This document shows, piece after piece, positions 34,966 through 45,513 of a stretch of 64,000 bases of DNA. A model generated the notes under the pieces. That model did no database searches. It was not told the DNA's origin and worked only from the letters and a program-made list of their open reading frames with translations. The translations under genes and the position numbers were made by a program. Positions within the stretch are counted from its first letter, which is position 1; every line of letters begins with the position of its first letter. The stretch is from NCBI RefSeq assembly GCF_937616625.2, contig NC_065571.1, forward strand, positions 48,407,651 to 48,471,650, in the 5' to 3' direction. This DNA is from Mercurialis annua. Lineage: Eukaryota; Streptophyta; Magnoliopsida; Malpighiales; Euphorbiaceae.

Positions 34966-35465
34966 AAGCTTTTTTAAATATAAAAACGAACCAATCGAAT
35001 TAGTCAGTTAATTCAATTAATGTATCAAATATGTATTTATCATGTATAAATTGTGTATCAGAAATGTATTAAAAATATATTCAAATTACAATTAAATATA
35101 GTCGATTAGAAATCAATAAGCACTAGAAAAATTCATTTTAATTAGTATTATTACATATATGTTTATAAGCTTTTCTCAATATAAAAACGAATCAATCGAA
35201 TTAGTCAGTTAATTCAATTAATGTATCAAATATGTATCTATCATGTATAAATTGTGTATAAGAGATGTATTAATAATATATTCAAATTACAATTAAATAT
35301 AGTCGATCAGAAATCAATAAGCACTAGAAAAATTCATTTTAATTAGTATTATTACATATATGTTTATAACCTTTTTTGAATATATAAACGAACCAATCGA
35401 ATTAGTCAGTTAATTCAATTAATGTATCAAATATGTATCAATCATATATAAATTGTGTATCACTA
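34966..35465. repeat. ~200-bp tandem repeat, 2.5 copies
   Basis: The unit ...AACGAACCAATCGAATTAGTCAG... to ...CACTAGAAAAATTCATTTTAA... starts at 34966 and 35166, with a partial copy from about 35366. Copies differ by scattered substitutions. The period is 200 bases. Confidence 0.9.
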
Positions 35466-36009
35466 GAAAATAACATTAACATTAATAACATATCAAAAAT
35501 TACAAACAAAAGTGAAATGAAATAAATAGCCTTGACTTAAGATAAAATTTAGATCATCGGCTTTCTATTACAATATCACTAAACCAAAAATAATTAACAA
35601 AACAAAGTGTTCTGCACTATTATTTTTGTCACCCAATTTCAATGGCAACTTCAATAATTATCAAATTATGCCTTAAAAACACAAATTAAAAACCCAACCC
35701 ATATTAATCTAGCTACACAAAATAATTATGGTAAATCCGAGAACCAAACAAGAAACACTAAAGAGGAACAAACTAACAAAATCCCTCGCATACCATTTTC
35801 TCTCTTACAGCCTTAGCTTCCACATGTAAACTCTTAGCCATGGCCGAACTTGCTGTGACGACGATGTTCCTGTTTTTGAAATTTGTGTGGAGGATCCGTT
35901 AGACAATAGATCAGCTCCCTTTACCTAAAATCTTCCCAGATTCAGCAGTCTCTCGCGTTCATAGCGAGGCGAGATGATGACGAAGGCGATGGGTAGGCTA
36001 GGCGGAGGT
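35466..36009. other. Intergenic, possible remnant of a gene interrupted by the Tekay element
   Basis: From about 35780 the base composition is more balanced than in the AT-rich flank. The text is interrupted at 36014 and continues after 45513 (ACACGTTGATGGAGATGG). Short open frames exist on the minus strand, but I recognise no family. Confidence 0.3.
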
Positions 36010-36355
36010 CACACTGTAATACCCCAAAATATTTTAAGATAATTACGTCGTGCCACGTGTCGTGATTTCCGATAAATTAAATTAAGAAGAATTTAATTTA
36101 ATTATATCGGGAAATTTGAATAAATTTTAATAAGTCAATTAGCGGGATTTGGGGATTTAACTTCAGAAATTAATATAAAATAATTTATAAATCCCGTAAG
36201 GAATTTTATTTCGCCAAAGTCCGCGAAATAATTTATAGTATTTATGGTAAAAGTTTCAAGTCAATCGGAGACTGTTTAAAATTTGGACGCGAATAGGTTT
36301 TGGACTAAATTGAAACTTTTGAAAAGTTTCAAGGATCAAAGTGCAAGTTAGCCAG

Positions 36356-36370
36356 ATATATATATAAAAA
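36356..36370 (+). promoter_or_regulatory. TATA box of the Tekay-like LTR
   Basis: ATATATATATAAAAA is followed by a pyrimidine-rich stretch (TCCATTCCTTTCATTCC), typical of a plant transcription start. It is present identically in the 3' LTR at about 43652-43666. R would begin roughly 30 bases downstream. Confidence 0.7.
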
Positions 36371-36718
36371 CCCTTCAGATGAAGGATCTAGACACTCCAT
36401 TCCTTTCATTCCTTTCGCTCGTCAGTTCATCGCCGTTTCCGTCGCTCGATTCCGTTTCTCGTCCATTTTCGACGTTTAATAACTCGAATTGATCGTATTC
36501 ACGAGGCGAATCACGGTAAGCTTGACGTTTTACCGTTTCGTTGATTATATTTTGAGTTATATTGATTCAAAGTTTTAGGCCACGAAACGATTTTATCGTT
36601 TATTCGATTATAGGATCGTATTTGGGTGTTTTGAAGTTAGAAATAGCGTTTTAGTTACGTTTTGAGCGTTTTGGCACGATGGAGCACGTCGGAAAACGAT
36701 TTCCGGGCAAAAGCCCGT

Positions 36719-36953
36719 GGCTGTGCGTCCCACAGCCGAGCTGTGCGAACGCACAGCAGGACTGTGCGAACGCACAGTCAATGGACTGTGCGAACGCACA
36801 GTCAACTGTGCGAACGCACAGTCAGGTGACTGTGCGAACGCACAGTCATGGACTGTGCGAACGCACAGTCTGCTAGGACTGTGCGAACGCACAGTCACAC
36901 CGTGCAGACGCACAGTCCCCTGTGCAATCGCACAGGCAGACGTGCGTACGCAC
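36719..36953. repeat. Palindrome array, 11 units, in 5' LTR
   Basis: Seven perfect TGTGCGAACGCACA units, most extended to GACTGTGCGAACGCACAGTC, plus four degenerate units (CTGTGCGTCCCACAG, CGTGCAGACGCAC, CTGTGCAATCGCACAG, CGTGCGTACGCAC). Spacers are 2-10 bases. Each unit can fold into a 7-9 bp stem with an AA loop. Confidence 0.97.
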
Positions 36954-37453
36954 AGTGTTTTCGTCTATCGACCTAGTTCTTCGAGAAATTTTATACGCGC
37001 ATATCGAGACGTGAAATGGGTTAGTAATTGATTAATGTGAGACATTAACCTAATGAAGTTAAAAGTGATATTTTATCCATAAACGAGTTTGATACCGTTT
37101 ATCGGGATAATCACGTGAGAGGCACGATGGTTAATAAAGCTCAGTGTGTCTAGTCTTGAGTCTAGAGTCAATCTTAGAATAGGATTCTGATGTCAGTCAA
37201 ATGTTTTGAAATTTGTTTTAGATCCAGCAAGGCAAGAAGGAGCTGGACCAGGAGTTCGGGAAGCTTGACGTTCTAAAGCCCCGACGTATTTTTGGATAAG
37301 CGTTTTCTGTGAGTTTATACGATTTGCTTTTAAAGTATTTAAGCAATTATTTTATATTGCTTTGTGTTTGAATTTCATGTTTGGTATGCGAATTCTTTTT
37401 ATGAATTGCATATGTTTGATTTGAAACCAGTATTGATCCGATGGAACGTGCTA

Positions 37454-37472
37454 CCTATTGGGCGACAATAGG
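37454..37472. other. Conserved CCTATTG-GGCGA-CAATAGG hairpin in LTR
   Basis: A 7-bp stem and 5-base loop, flanked by CTA on the left and CTGTGTGATCACCAGT on the right. The same hairpin and flank occur at 4352-4370, on the minus strand at 26784-26802, and in the 3' LTR at 44750-44768. It is the best conserved structural element of the family. Confidence 0.8.
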
Positions 37473-37771
37473 ACTGTGTGATCACCAGTTTTGATATGAC
37501 TCAGCTGGGAGCTGATGATGAATATGAAAGTTACGATTGGGTTATGATTTAGATACGCAGAGTGAACTCGGCTACGGTGTAGCCTGGAAGTCCCCGTATC
37601 TAGTGGCTGGGCCACCAGCGAGTTGGACTCGCAATTGATATTTATGATTGGATTGATAGATTGATTATTAGTATGTTTGAGGATTAAGGTTTCAATCGGA
37701 TCTTATACTTGGCCGCATATGATTGATTGCGATTTTACGTTTTATTTGAATACTTATTAGTAAATGTATGA

Positions 37772-37804
37772 ACTCACTCAGTATATCCCAATATACTGAC
37801 CCCT
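37772..37804 (+). other. Fixed-flank hairpin ACTCACTCAG-N-CTGACCCC (5' LTR)
   Basis: CAGTATAT-CCCA-ATATACTG lies between ACTCACT and ACCCC, 15-20 bases before the acceptor-like TTCCTTTCAG. The stem bases differ in each LTR type of the window while the flanks stay the same. Confidence 0.75.
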
Positions 37805-38216
37805 CACAGATTTCCTTTCAGGATAAAGACGCTTTGAAGCAACGGACTTCTATCCTACTTCCAGAAGTCTGTATTTTTGAGTATGTAAAGAAACAGTACT
37901 TTACTCTTAGAGCTGCAGTAGATAAGTATTTTGTGAGTCAGCTGTAATATATAGTTTTCTGTAAATATTACTCTAACGTTTTAAAGTTTTAAACGTTTTA
38001 CGCTTGCTGCGTTATTTATATGTGGTGACTGCCAGAGGATATGTGTGCCTGGCATGTGTGCTTCTGTATGACACGTGTTTGCTTATGTCATGCATGACGT
38101 TTACATTTATAATTGCGAAAAATTATTTTACGTTTTTAGGCTTGCTACGGGTTTCGGAGCAACCACTCCCATTCCCTAGCGCCGGTCTCGGCCCTGAGAT
38201 TGGGTCGTGACAAAGT

Positions 38217-38228
38217 TGGTATCAGAGC
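38217..38228 (+). other. Primer-binding site of the Tekay-like element
   Basis: TGGTATCAGAGC, starting five bases after the 5' LTR, is complementary to the 3' end of initiator tRNA-Met, the usual primer for plant chromoviruses and Copia elements. Confidence 0.93.
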
Positions 38229-38480
38229 ATGGTCCAGTTACCATTGCTTATGTTAGAAGAGTGATTGATTTTCATAGGATTCTACTGCAGCACCTAGAAC
38301 TCGAGTCTTGTCTTGTCTTTGTTACGTATTCGTTTGATTTTCAAACTTTTAGCTTTCCCTCTAGGATGTGAGTCTGTCTTACGTGTGTGTTCGCTTGTGA
38401 TGAGATGCGCGTTTATTACGGTATGCGTTTGCAATAATATGCGGTTATGTGGCTAAATAACGCTGTTTGTCTTGGTCAGG

Positions 38481-38975
38481 ATGTCTGACCAACGACAAGA
38501 ACTAGAGCGAGCTGCCGCTGCAGCACGTAACGTTATAGAAGGGGCGCATGACGTCCATCCAGAAGCTCAAGATGAGTCTTCTGTTCAGGGAGGAGGTGGT
38601 GGCCAAGAGGCCCAGGCGCAGGCACCTGGAGTGCAAGCGCAAGCCCAGCAACCTAATGTTGTGGGTTTCGATCTGAATCAGTTTCTTACGGGAATTGCGG
38701 CTATGCAAGCCAATCAGGCTGAGGTACAGAATATGCATCGTGAGCAACTACAGCAGCAACAGTTACGCAATGTGGCTTTCACTGATCGAGATATCGTTTT
38801 GGCCTATATGCGCCTTAAGCCAACTAAGTTCGACAGTACAGGTGATGCTCTTGATTTCCTCGAAGAAGTAGAACGTAATGCTCGACGCCTGCAAGCTAAT
38901 GAGAGACAGACCATCATTATGGTGGAAATGTCATTGAAAGGACCCGCGAAAGATTGGTTTCAGCAGCACATTTAG
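38481..38975 (+). pseudogene. Tekay-like gag N-terminal part, ended by in-frame TAG
   Basis: The start ATG at 38481 gives MSDQRQELERAAAAA, then Gly/Gln/Ala-rich low complexity and the start of the gag core (YMRLKPTKFDSTGDALDFLE, LKGPAKDWFQQHI). TAG at 38973-38975 ends it after 164 codons. Translation continues in exactly the same frame at 38976 with [19 protein letters not shown], the second half of the gag core. The stop therefore splits one domain. A CAG to TAG transition, typical of cytosine methylation decay at CHG sites, would explain it. It is not flanked by a known readthrough context. Confidence 0.88.
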
Positions 38976-38981
38976 CCAACT

Positions 38982-41900
38982 ATGGATACTATGACCTGGG
39001 CTGAATTTGCAAACCACTTTAGGGAATACTTTTTACCATATGCAGTGACAGAGAGTTATCGTAGCCAGTGGTTGACCCTGAGTAGAGGCAATCGGTCTGT
39101 GCAAGAGTATGTGACGGAGTTTACCAGGGTGAGTAGGTTTGCACCAGACCTGACTACAGACCCAGTCAGAGTGAACTCGAGGTTTGTAGAGGGTCTAGGA
39201 GCTGAATTTGTGAGTCTGACGTCTGATATCGGAAGAACCCTAGTGCAACTGATTGATAGTGCTAGGCAAATGGAAGTTTCTCTGATTCGTTTTGGAAGAA
39301 TTCCTGACCCTTCCAATGTTGCACTTGTGAGAGATAATACGTTTCGTAGCGTACAGAGCGCACCTACCCGATCATATGCTGGGAATTATTCTCGACCTCC
39401 ATCACGTCAGCAGAGAAATAAGAGAGCTCGATATGGAACTAGAGTCAGTACTTTAGGCACTGGATTTAGTGCCAGATCGATGAGTGACATGGGAGGCGGA
39501 GTTCCCATATGTCTGAACTGTAATAGGAGGCACTATGGCGCGTGTTACACTGCTAGTGGAGCATGTTTTAACTGTGGTCAACGGGGCCATTTTGCTAGAG
39601 ATTGTCCAAGGCAGATGCCCCAAGGTTCGATGACTACTGTAGTACAGCCTTCCTATCAACAGCAGAGAACTGCGCAGCAGATAGCGTCAGGATATGATCA
39701 AACAGGAAGTACCTTCACTGGCCAGAGAGGCCGTGGCTATGGAAATCGTGGAGGAAGAAATGGCGGAGGACGCGGTACTGGTCAGACTTCGCAGGCTGGC
39801 GGGAGTCAGGCCAGAGTCTTTGCACTGAATCCTCAGGAGGCTCAGGCTTCCAATGCGGTGGTGCAAGGTACCTTTTCTATCGCTTCTCAAGACGCTCTAA
39901 TTTTATTTGATCCGGGCGCTACGCATTCGTTTGTTTCACCTAGTTTTGCTAGTAAGTTAGGAGTGCAACCAGCGTATCTTAGGAACCCTTTATCTGTAGC
40001 TACCCCAGTTGGCGAGAGTGTGGAAGTTAGTATCGTTTATCCGTCCTGTCCTGTGAGAGTTCAAGGACGAGATTTGTTAGTTGACTTGATTTTACTCGAA
40101 GTATTAGCTTTTGATGTCATATTAGGAATGGATTGGCTAGCTCAGCACTACGCCAATGTGGATTGTCGAAAGAAGACGGTGACGTTTAACACGCCTGGAA
40201 TTGAAGCAGTTTCAATTCAGGGTGATAGAATGGAATCTTCTGCAAGTATCATTTCAGCTATTAAAGCTTGTAGTATGTTGAAGAAGGGATGTCAAGGATT
40301 TTTAGCGATAGTACGAGACACAGAGAAGAAAAGTATAAATTTAAGTGACGTGCCAGTTGTGTCAGAGTATACAGACGTTTTTCCAGAAGAATTACCTGGA
40401 TTACCCCCAGACCGCGAGATTGAGTTCTGTATCGAATTGGCTCCTGGCACGAAGCCAATATCGATACCACCTTATCGAATGGCGCCAGCAGAGCTCAAAG
40501 AACTTAAGGATCAATTAGAAGAATTGTTTGATCGTGGTTTTATCAGACCGAGTGTATCCCCATGGGGTGAACCAGTGCTATTTGTGAAAAAGAAGGATGG
40601 ATCGCTTCGATTATGTATTGACTATCGACAACTGAACAAGGTGACGATTAAGAATAGGTATCCGTTACCTAGGATCGACGATTTGTTCGACCAGTTACAA
40701 GGAGCGAAATACTTTTCCAAGATTGATTTGAGATCAGGTTATCATCAGCTAAAGATTCGCGATGACGATGTTCAGAAGACTGCTTTCCGAACTCGATATG
40801 GACATTACGAATTCCTCGTTATGTCATTCGGATTGACGAACGCCCCAGCAGCCTTCATGGATTTGATGAATAGAATATTCAAACCGTACTTGGATCAGTT
40901 CGTGATCGTGTTCATCGACGACATTTTAATCTATTCGAGTACAAAAGAAGAGCACGCACAACATTTGCGGATGGTACTACAGACGCTAAGAGAGCATCAG
41001 CTTTACGCCAAATTCTCTAAATGTGAATTTTGGCTAACGGAAGTGGCTTTCTTAGGTCATGTGGTTTCACAAAGCGGCATTAAGGTTGACCCAAAAAAGA
41101 TTGAAGCTGTGATAGAATGGAAACGACCTGAATCAGTTACGGAAGTTAGAAGCTTCCTTGGTTTAGCGGGATATTATAGACGATTTGTACAGGACTTTTC
41201 GAAGATCGTTGTACCTTTGACGAAGTTAACTCAGAAGAACGTGAAATTCAACTGGACGGACCAGTGTGAACTCAGTTTTCTGAAATTGAAGGAGTGTTTA
41301 ACGACGGCACCAGTCCTAACGTTACCAGAAGGAACGGAAGGATTCACAGTTTACTGTGACGCGTCAAGAGTTGGGCTAGGATGTGTCCTTATGCAACACG
41401 GTCGAGTGATTGCATACGCTTCGCGACAGCTCAAGAAGCACGAAACGAACTATCCCACGCATGATCTAGAGCTAGCAGCGGTGATTTTTGCATTAAAGAT
41501 TTGGAGACATTATTTGTACGGCGCTACGTGCGAAATCTTTACAGATCATAAGAGTCTCAAGTACATTTTTGACCAACGAGAGTTAAACCTCAGACAGCGG
41601 AGATGGATGGAGCTACTGAAAGATTACGACTGCACGATACAATACCATCCAGGCAAGGCCAACGTAGTGGCAGATGCCTTAAGCAGGAAGTCAGCTGGAA
41701 GTCTCGCGCACGTTACAACGACATGGCGGAGGCCATTAATCAACGAGATACATACGATGTCTAGCCAAGGAGTGGAGATCGAGATCTCATCTCTCGGAAA
41801 CCTAATGGCTCAGTTAACGGTACGATCGACGTTGATTGATCAGATCAAAGAGTTGCAAGCAGACGACCCTCAATTGACGCATCTAATCGAGGAAGTTCAA

Positions 41901-43361
41901 CAAGGAAAGAGTCAAGATTTCAGTATCGTCAACGGAATCTTGAAATACGGCAGTCGAATGTGCGTTCCAGATGTGGAAGACTTAAGACAGAAGATCATGG
42001 AAGAGACTCATGGAACGATTTATAGCGTTCATCCTGGTTCCACGAAGATGTACCATGACATCAAATCAACGTATTGGTGGAGCGGAATGAAGAAGGATAT
42101 CGCAGAGTTCGTGGCGAAATGCCCGACTTGTCAACAAGTCAAGTTGGAGCATCAACGGCCTTACGGATTTCTTCAACCATTACCCATTCCGGAGTGGAAG
42201 TGGGAGCAGATCACGATGGATTTCATAATCGGACTACCCAAGACACAGAAAGGTTTTGACTCTATTTGGGTAATCGTGGATCGTTTGACGAAGTCAGCGC
42301 ACTTCATTCCTATCAAGACGACTTATTCTGTAGCAAAGTTAGCGGAGATTTATATCACTAAGATTGTGAGCCTACACGGAGTTCCCGTGTCAATCGTTTC
42401 CGACAGAGGTTCCGTATTTACCTCTCATTTCTGGAAGAGCTTACAAGACGCGCTGGGAACGCGATTGAATTTCAGCACTGCGTTTCACCCTCAGACAGAC
42501 GGTCAGTCTGAACGGACGATTCAAACGTTAGAAGATATGCTTCGACTTTGCGTATTAGACTTTGGAGGTAGTTGGGATACGTACCTACCCCTAGTCGAGT
42601 TTGCCTACAACAACAGCTATCATTCAAGCATCGAGATGGCTCCTTACGAAGCATTGTATGGGCGAAAATGTCGATCTCCTATTTGTTGGGACGAAGTCGG
42701 TGAACGAAAGCTCACTGGAGCAGAGATCATCCAGATTACGTCAGAGAAAGTTCCGTTGATAAAGCAGCGTTTGAATACTGCTTCCAGTCGACAGAAGAGT
42801 TACGCGGACCCCAAGAGGAAGGATATCGAATTTCAGCTCGGAGACTACGTGTTTCTTAAAGTGTCACCGATGAAGGGAATAATTCGTTTCGGAAAGAAGG
42901 GTAAATTGGCTCCGAGATATGTCGGACCATATCAGATCGTGGAGCGTATAGGCTCAGTTGCCTATAAGCTAGACTTGCCACAGGAGATGTCGCAAGTTCA
43001 TCCTGTCTTTCATATTTCCATGCTTCGGAAATATGTACCAGATCCTTCTCGAATAATTCAACCGCAAGTGGTGGACGTGAGCAAGGAACTAACATACGAA
43101 GAACGACCAGTGCAGATTGTCGATACCCAGATACGACAACTGCGAACGAAGAGAATCCCTATGGTGAAAGTTCTTTGGAGAAGTCAATCTGTAGAAGAGT
43201 GCACGTGGGAGACAGAGGAGGATATGAGGCAAAAGTACCCATATCTATTTACGCAAGGTACGTGGCTAACTTTTAAATTCGAGGACGAATTTATTTTAAG
43301 GGGGGGTGAATGTAATACCCCAAAATATTTTAAGATAATTACGTCGTGCCACATGTCGTGA
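38982..43361 (+). CDS. Tekay-like gag(C-term)-pol polyprotein with chromodomain
   Basis: 1459 codons from the first ATG after the TAG. In order: rest of the gag core (1-110), CCHC knuckle [14 protein letters not shown] (195-208), protease with [10 protein letters not shown] (309-317), RT (about 500-690; FIDD at 644-647), RNase H (YCDAS at 791, [10 protein letters not shown] at 854), integrase zinc finger (H1010, H1017, C1047, C1050), integrase core D1080, D1141, E1177 (DD-35-E), and a C-terminal chromodomain-like segment (about 1355-1425). It ends inside the 3' LTR. In the protease the usual DSG/DTG is DPG, which should abolish catalysis. RT, RNase H and integrase keep their catalytic residues. 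Expression in cis would require bypassing the TAG upstream. Confidence 0.92.
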   Translation: MDTMTWAEFANHFREYFLPYAVTESYRSQWLTLSRGNRSVQEYVTEFTRVSRFAPDLTTDPVRVNSRFVEGLGAEFVSLTSDIGRTLVQLIDSARQMEVSLIRFGRIPDPSNVALVRDNTFRSVQSAPTRSYAGNYSRPPSRQQRNKRARYGTRVSTLGTGFSARSMSDMGGGVPICLNCNRRHYGACYTASGACFNCGQRGHFARDCPRQMPQGSMTTVVQPSYQQQRTAQQIASGYDQTGSTFTGQRGRGYGNRGGRNGGGRGTGQTSQAGGSQARVFALNPQEAQASNAVVQGTFSIASQDALILFDPGATHSFVSPSFASKLGVQPAYLRNPLSVATPVGESVEVSIVYPSCPVRVQGRDLLVDLILLEVLAFDVILGMDWLAQHYANVDCRKKTVTFNTPGIEAVSIQGDRMESSASIISAIKACSMLKKGCQGFLAIVRDTEKKSINLSDVPVVSEYTDVFPEELPGLPPDREIEFCIELAPGTKPISIPPYRMAPAELKELKDQLEELFDRGFIRPSVSPWGEPVLFVKKKDGSLRLCIDYRQLNKVTIKNRYPLPRIDDLFDQLQGAKYFSKIDLRSGYHQLKIRDDDVQKTAFRTRYGHYEFLVMSFGLTNAPAAFMDLMNRIFKPYLDQFVIVFIDDILIYSSTKEEHAQHLRMVLQTLREHQLYAKFSKCEFWLTEVAFLGHVVSQSGIKVDPKKIEAVIEWKRPESVTEVRSFLGLAGYYRRFVQDFSKIVVPLTKLTQKNVKFNWTDQCELSFLKLKECLTTAPVLTLPEGTEGFTVYCDASRVGLGCVLMQHGRVIAYASRQLKKHETNYPTHDLELAAVIFALKIWRHYLYGATCEIFTDHKSLKYIFDQRELNLRQRRWMELLKDYDCTIQYHPGKANVVADALSRKSAGSLAHVTTTWRRPLINEIHTMSSQGVEIEISSLGNLMAQLTVRSTLIDQIKELQADDPQLTHLIEEVQQGKSQDFSIVNGILKYGSRMCVPDVEDLRQKIMEETHGTIYSVHPGSTKMYHDIKSTYWWSGMKKDIAEFVAKCPTCQQVKLEHQRPYGFLQPLPIPEWKWEQITMDFIIGLPKTQKGFDSIWVIVDRLTKSAHFIPIKTTYSVAKLAEIYITKIVSLHGVPVSIVSDRGSVFTSHFWKSLQDALGTRLNFSTAFHPQTDGQSERTIQTLEDMLRLCVLDFGGSWDTYLPLVEFAYNNSYHSSIEMAPYEALYGRKCRSPICWDEVGERKLTGAEIIQITSEKVPLIKQRLNTASSRQKSYADPKRKDIEFQLGDYVFLKVSPMKGIIRFGKKGKLAPRYVGPYQIVERIGSVAYKLDLPQEMSQVHPVFHISMLRKYVPDPSRIIQPQVVDVSKELTYEERPVQIVDTQIRQLRTKRIPMVKVLWRSQSVEECTWETEEDMRQKYPYLFTQGTWLTFKFEDEFILRGGECNTPKYFKIITSCHMS
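43298..43310 (+). other. Polypurine tract of the Tekay-like element
   Basis: AAGGGGGGGTGAA immediately precedes the 3' LTR and serves as primer for plus-strand synthesis. It overlaps the 3' end of the pol frame. Confidence 0.9.
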
Positions 43362-45508
43362 TTTCCGATAAATTAAATTAAGAAGAATTTAATTTAATTA
43401 TATCGGGAAATTTGAATAAATTTTAATAAGTCAATTAGCGGGATTTGGGGATTTAACTTCAGAAATTAATATAAAATAATTTATAAATCCCGTAAGGAAT
43501 TTTATTTCGCCAAAGTCCGCGAAATAATTTATAGTATTTATGGTAAAAGTTTCAAGTCAATCGGAGACTGTTTAAAATTTGGACGCGAATAGGTTTTGGA
43601 CTAAATTGAAACTTTTGAAAAGTTTCAAGGATCAAAGTGCAAGTTAGCCAGATATATATATAAAAACCCTTCAGATGAAGGATCTAGACACTCCATTCCT
43701 TTCATTCCTTTCGCTCGTCAGTTCATCGCCGTTTCCGTCGCTCGATTCCGTTTCTCGTCCATTTTCGACGTTTAATAACTCGAATTGATCGTATTCACGA
43801 GGCGAATCACGGTAAGCTTGACGTTTTACCGTTTCGTTGATTATATTTTGAGTTATATTGATTCAAAGTTTTAGGCCACGAAACGATTTTATCGTTTATT
43901 CGATTATAGGATCGTATTTGGGTGTTTTGAAGTTAGAAATAGCGTTTTAGTTACGTTTTGAGCGTTTTGGCACGATGGAGCACGTCGGAAAACGATTTCC
44001 GGGCAAAAGCCCGTGGCTGTGCGTCCCACAGCCGAGCTGTGCGAACGCACAGCAGGACTGTGCGAACGCACAGTCAATGGACTGTGCGAACGCACAGTCA
44101 ACTGTGCGAACGCACAGTCAGGTGACTGTGCGAACGCACAGTCATGGACTGTGCGAACGCACAGTCTGCTAGGACTGTGCGAACGCACAGTCACACCGTG
44201 GAGACGCACAGTCCCCTGTGCAATCGCACAGGCAGACGTGCGTACGCACAGTGTTTTCGTCTATCGACCTAGTTCTTCGAGAAATTTTATACGCGCATAT
44301 CGAGACGTGAAATGGGTTAGTAATTGATTAATGTGAGACATTAACCTAATGAAGTTAAAAGTGATATTTTATCCATAAACGAGTTTGATACCGTTTATCG
44401 GGATAATCACGTGAGAGGCACGATGGTTAATAAAGCTCAGTGTGTCTAGTCTTGAGTCTAGAGTCAATCTTAGAATAGGATTCTGATGTCAGTCAAATGT
44501 TTTGAAATTTGTTTTAGATCCAGCAAGGCAAGAAGGAGCTGGACCAGGAGTTCGGGAAGCTTGACGTTCTAAAGCCCCGACGTATTTTTGGATAAGCGTT
44601 TTCTGTGAGTTTATACGATTTGCTTTTAAAGTATTTAAGCAATTATTTTATATTGCTTTGTGTTTGAATTTCATGTTTGGTATGCGAATTCTTTTTATGA
44701 ATTGCATATGTTTGATTTGAAACCAGTATTGATCCGATGGAACGTGCTACCTATTGGGCGACAATAGGACTGTGTGATCACCAGTTTTGATATGACTCAG
44801 CTGGGAGCTGATGATGAATATGAAAGTTACGATTGGGTTATGATTTAGATACGCAGAGTGAACTCGGCTACGGTGTAGCCTGGAAGTCCCCGTATCTAGT
44901 GGCTGGGCCACCAGCGAGTTGGACTCGCAATTGATATTTATGATTGGATTGATAGATTGATTATTAGTATGTTTGAGGATTAAGGTTTCAATCGGATCTT
45001 ATACTTGGCCGCATATGATTGATTGCGATTTTACGTTTTATTTGAATACTTATTAGTAAATGTATGAACTCACTCAGTATATCCCAATATACTGACCCCT
45101 CACAGATTTCCTTTCAGGATAAAGACGCTTTGAAGCAACGGACTTCTATCCTACTTCCAGAAGTCTGTATTTTTGAGTATGTAAAGAAACAGTACTTTAC
45201 TCTTAGAGCTGCAGTAGATAAGTATTTTGTGAGTCAGCTGTAATATATAGTTTTCTGTAAATATTACTCTAACGTTTTAAAGTTTTAAACGTTTTACGCT
45301 TGCTGCGTTATTTATATGTGGTGACTGCCAGAGGATATGTGTGCCTGGCATGTGTGCTTCTGTATGACACGTGTTTGCTTATGTCATGCATGACGTTTAC
45401 ATTTATAATTGCGAAAAATTATTTTACGTTTTTAGGCTTGCTACGGGTTTCGGAGCAACCACTCCCATTCCCTAGCGCCGGTCTCGGCCCTGAGATTGGG
45501 TCGTGACA
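43311..45508 (+). repeat. Tekay-like 3' LTR
   Basis: 2198 bp, collinear with the 5' LTR and with no length difference. It has the palindrome array at 44015-44249, stem-loop module at about 44848-44936 and fixed-flank hairpin at about 45068-45100. Confidence 0.96.
44015..44249. repeat. Palindrome array, 11 units, in 3' LTR
   Basis: It is identical to 36719-36953 except one base (CGTGGAGACGCAC here, CGTGCAGACGCAC in the 5' LTR). That change sits in a degenerate unit; all seven perfect palindromes are unchanged. Confidence 0.97.
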
Positions 45509-45513
45509 CACAC

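Larger units (their letters stand above)
36015..38212 (+). repeat. Tekay-like 5' LTR
   Basis: 2198 bp. It contains a TATA box (36356-36370), the palindrome array (36719-36953), donor- and acceptor-like splice sites, the CCTATTG hairpin (37454-37472), the stem-loop module (37552-37640) and the fixed-flank hairpin (37772-37804). Confidence 0.96.
36015..45508 (+). mobile_element. Tekay-like Ty3/gypsy chromovirus, 9.5 kb, very recent insertion
   Basis: The element has two 2198-bp LTRs, a PBS, one gag-pol frame interrupted by a single TAG, and a PPT. The target duplication CACAC is perfect (36010-36014 and 45509-45513). By eye the two LTRs differ only at about 36055 (CACGTG versus CACATG) and about 36905 (GTGCAG versus GTGGAG). 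That implies a very young copy. The chromodomain at the end of pol and the termini TGTAATACCCC/GTCGTGACA place it among plant chromoviruses, best fitting Tekay. Confidence 0.97.

Noticed and set aside
36719..36953. CRISPR-like array of short palindromic repeats
   Set aside because: Spacers are 2-10 bases and irregular, repeats are 14-20 bases, there are no cas genes, and the host is a plant with the array inside an LTR.
36608..37031. ORFs with repeating TVRTHS / LCERTV / CANAQS peptides on both strands in the LTR palindrome arrays
   Set aside because: The palindromic unit lacks stops in most frames, so open frames on both strands arise automatically; there is no start context or conservation of a protein. 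The same holds for 43904-44327 and 1748-2281.
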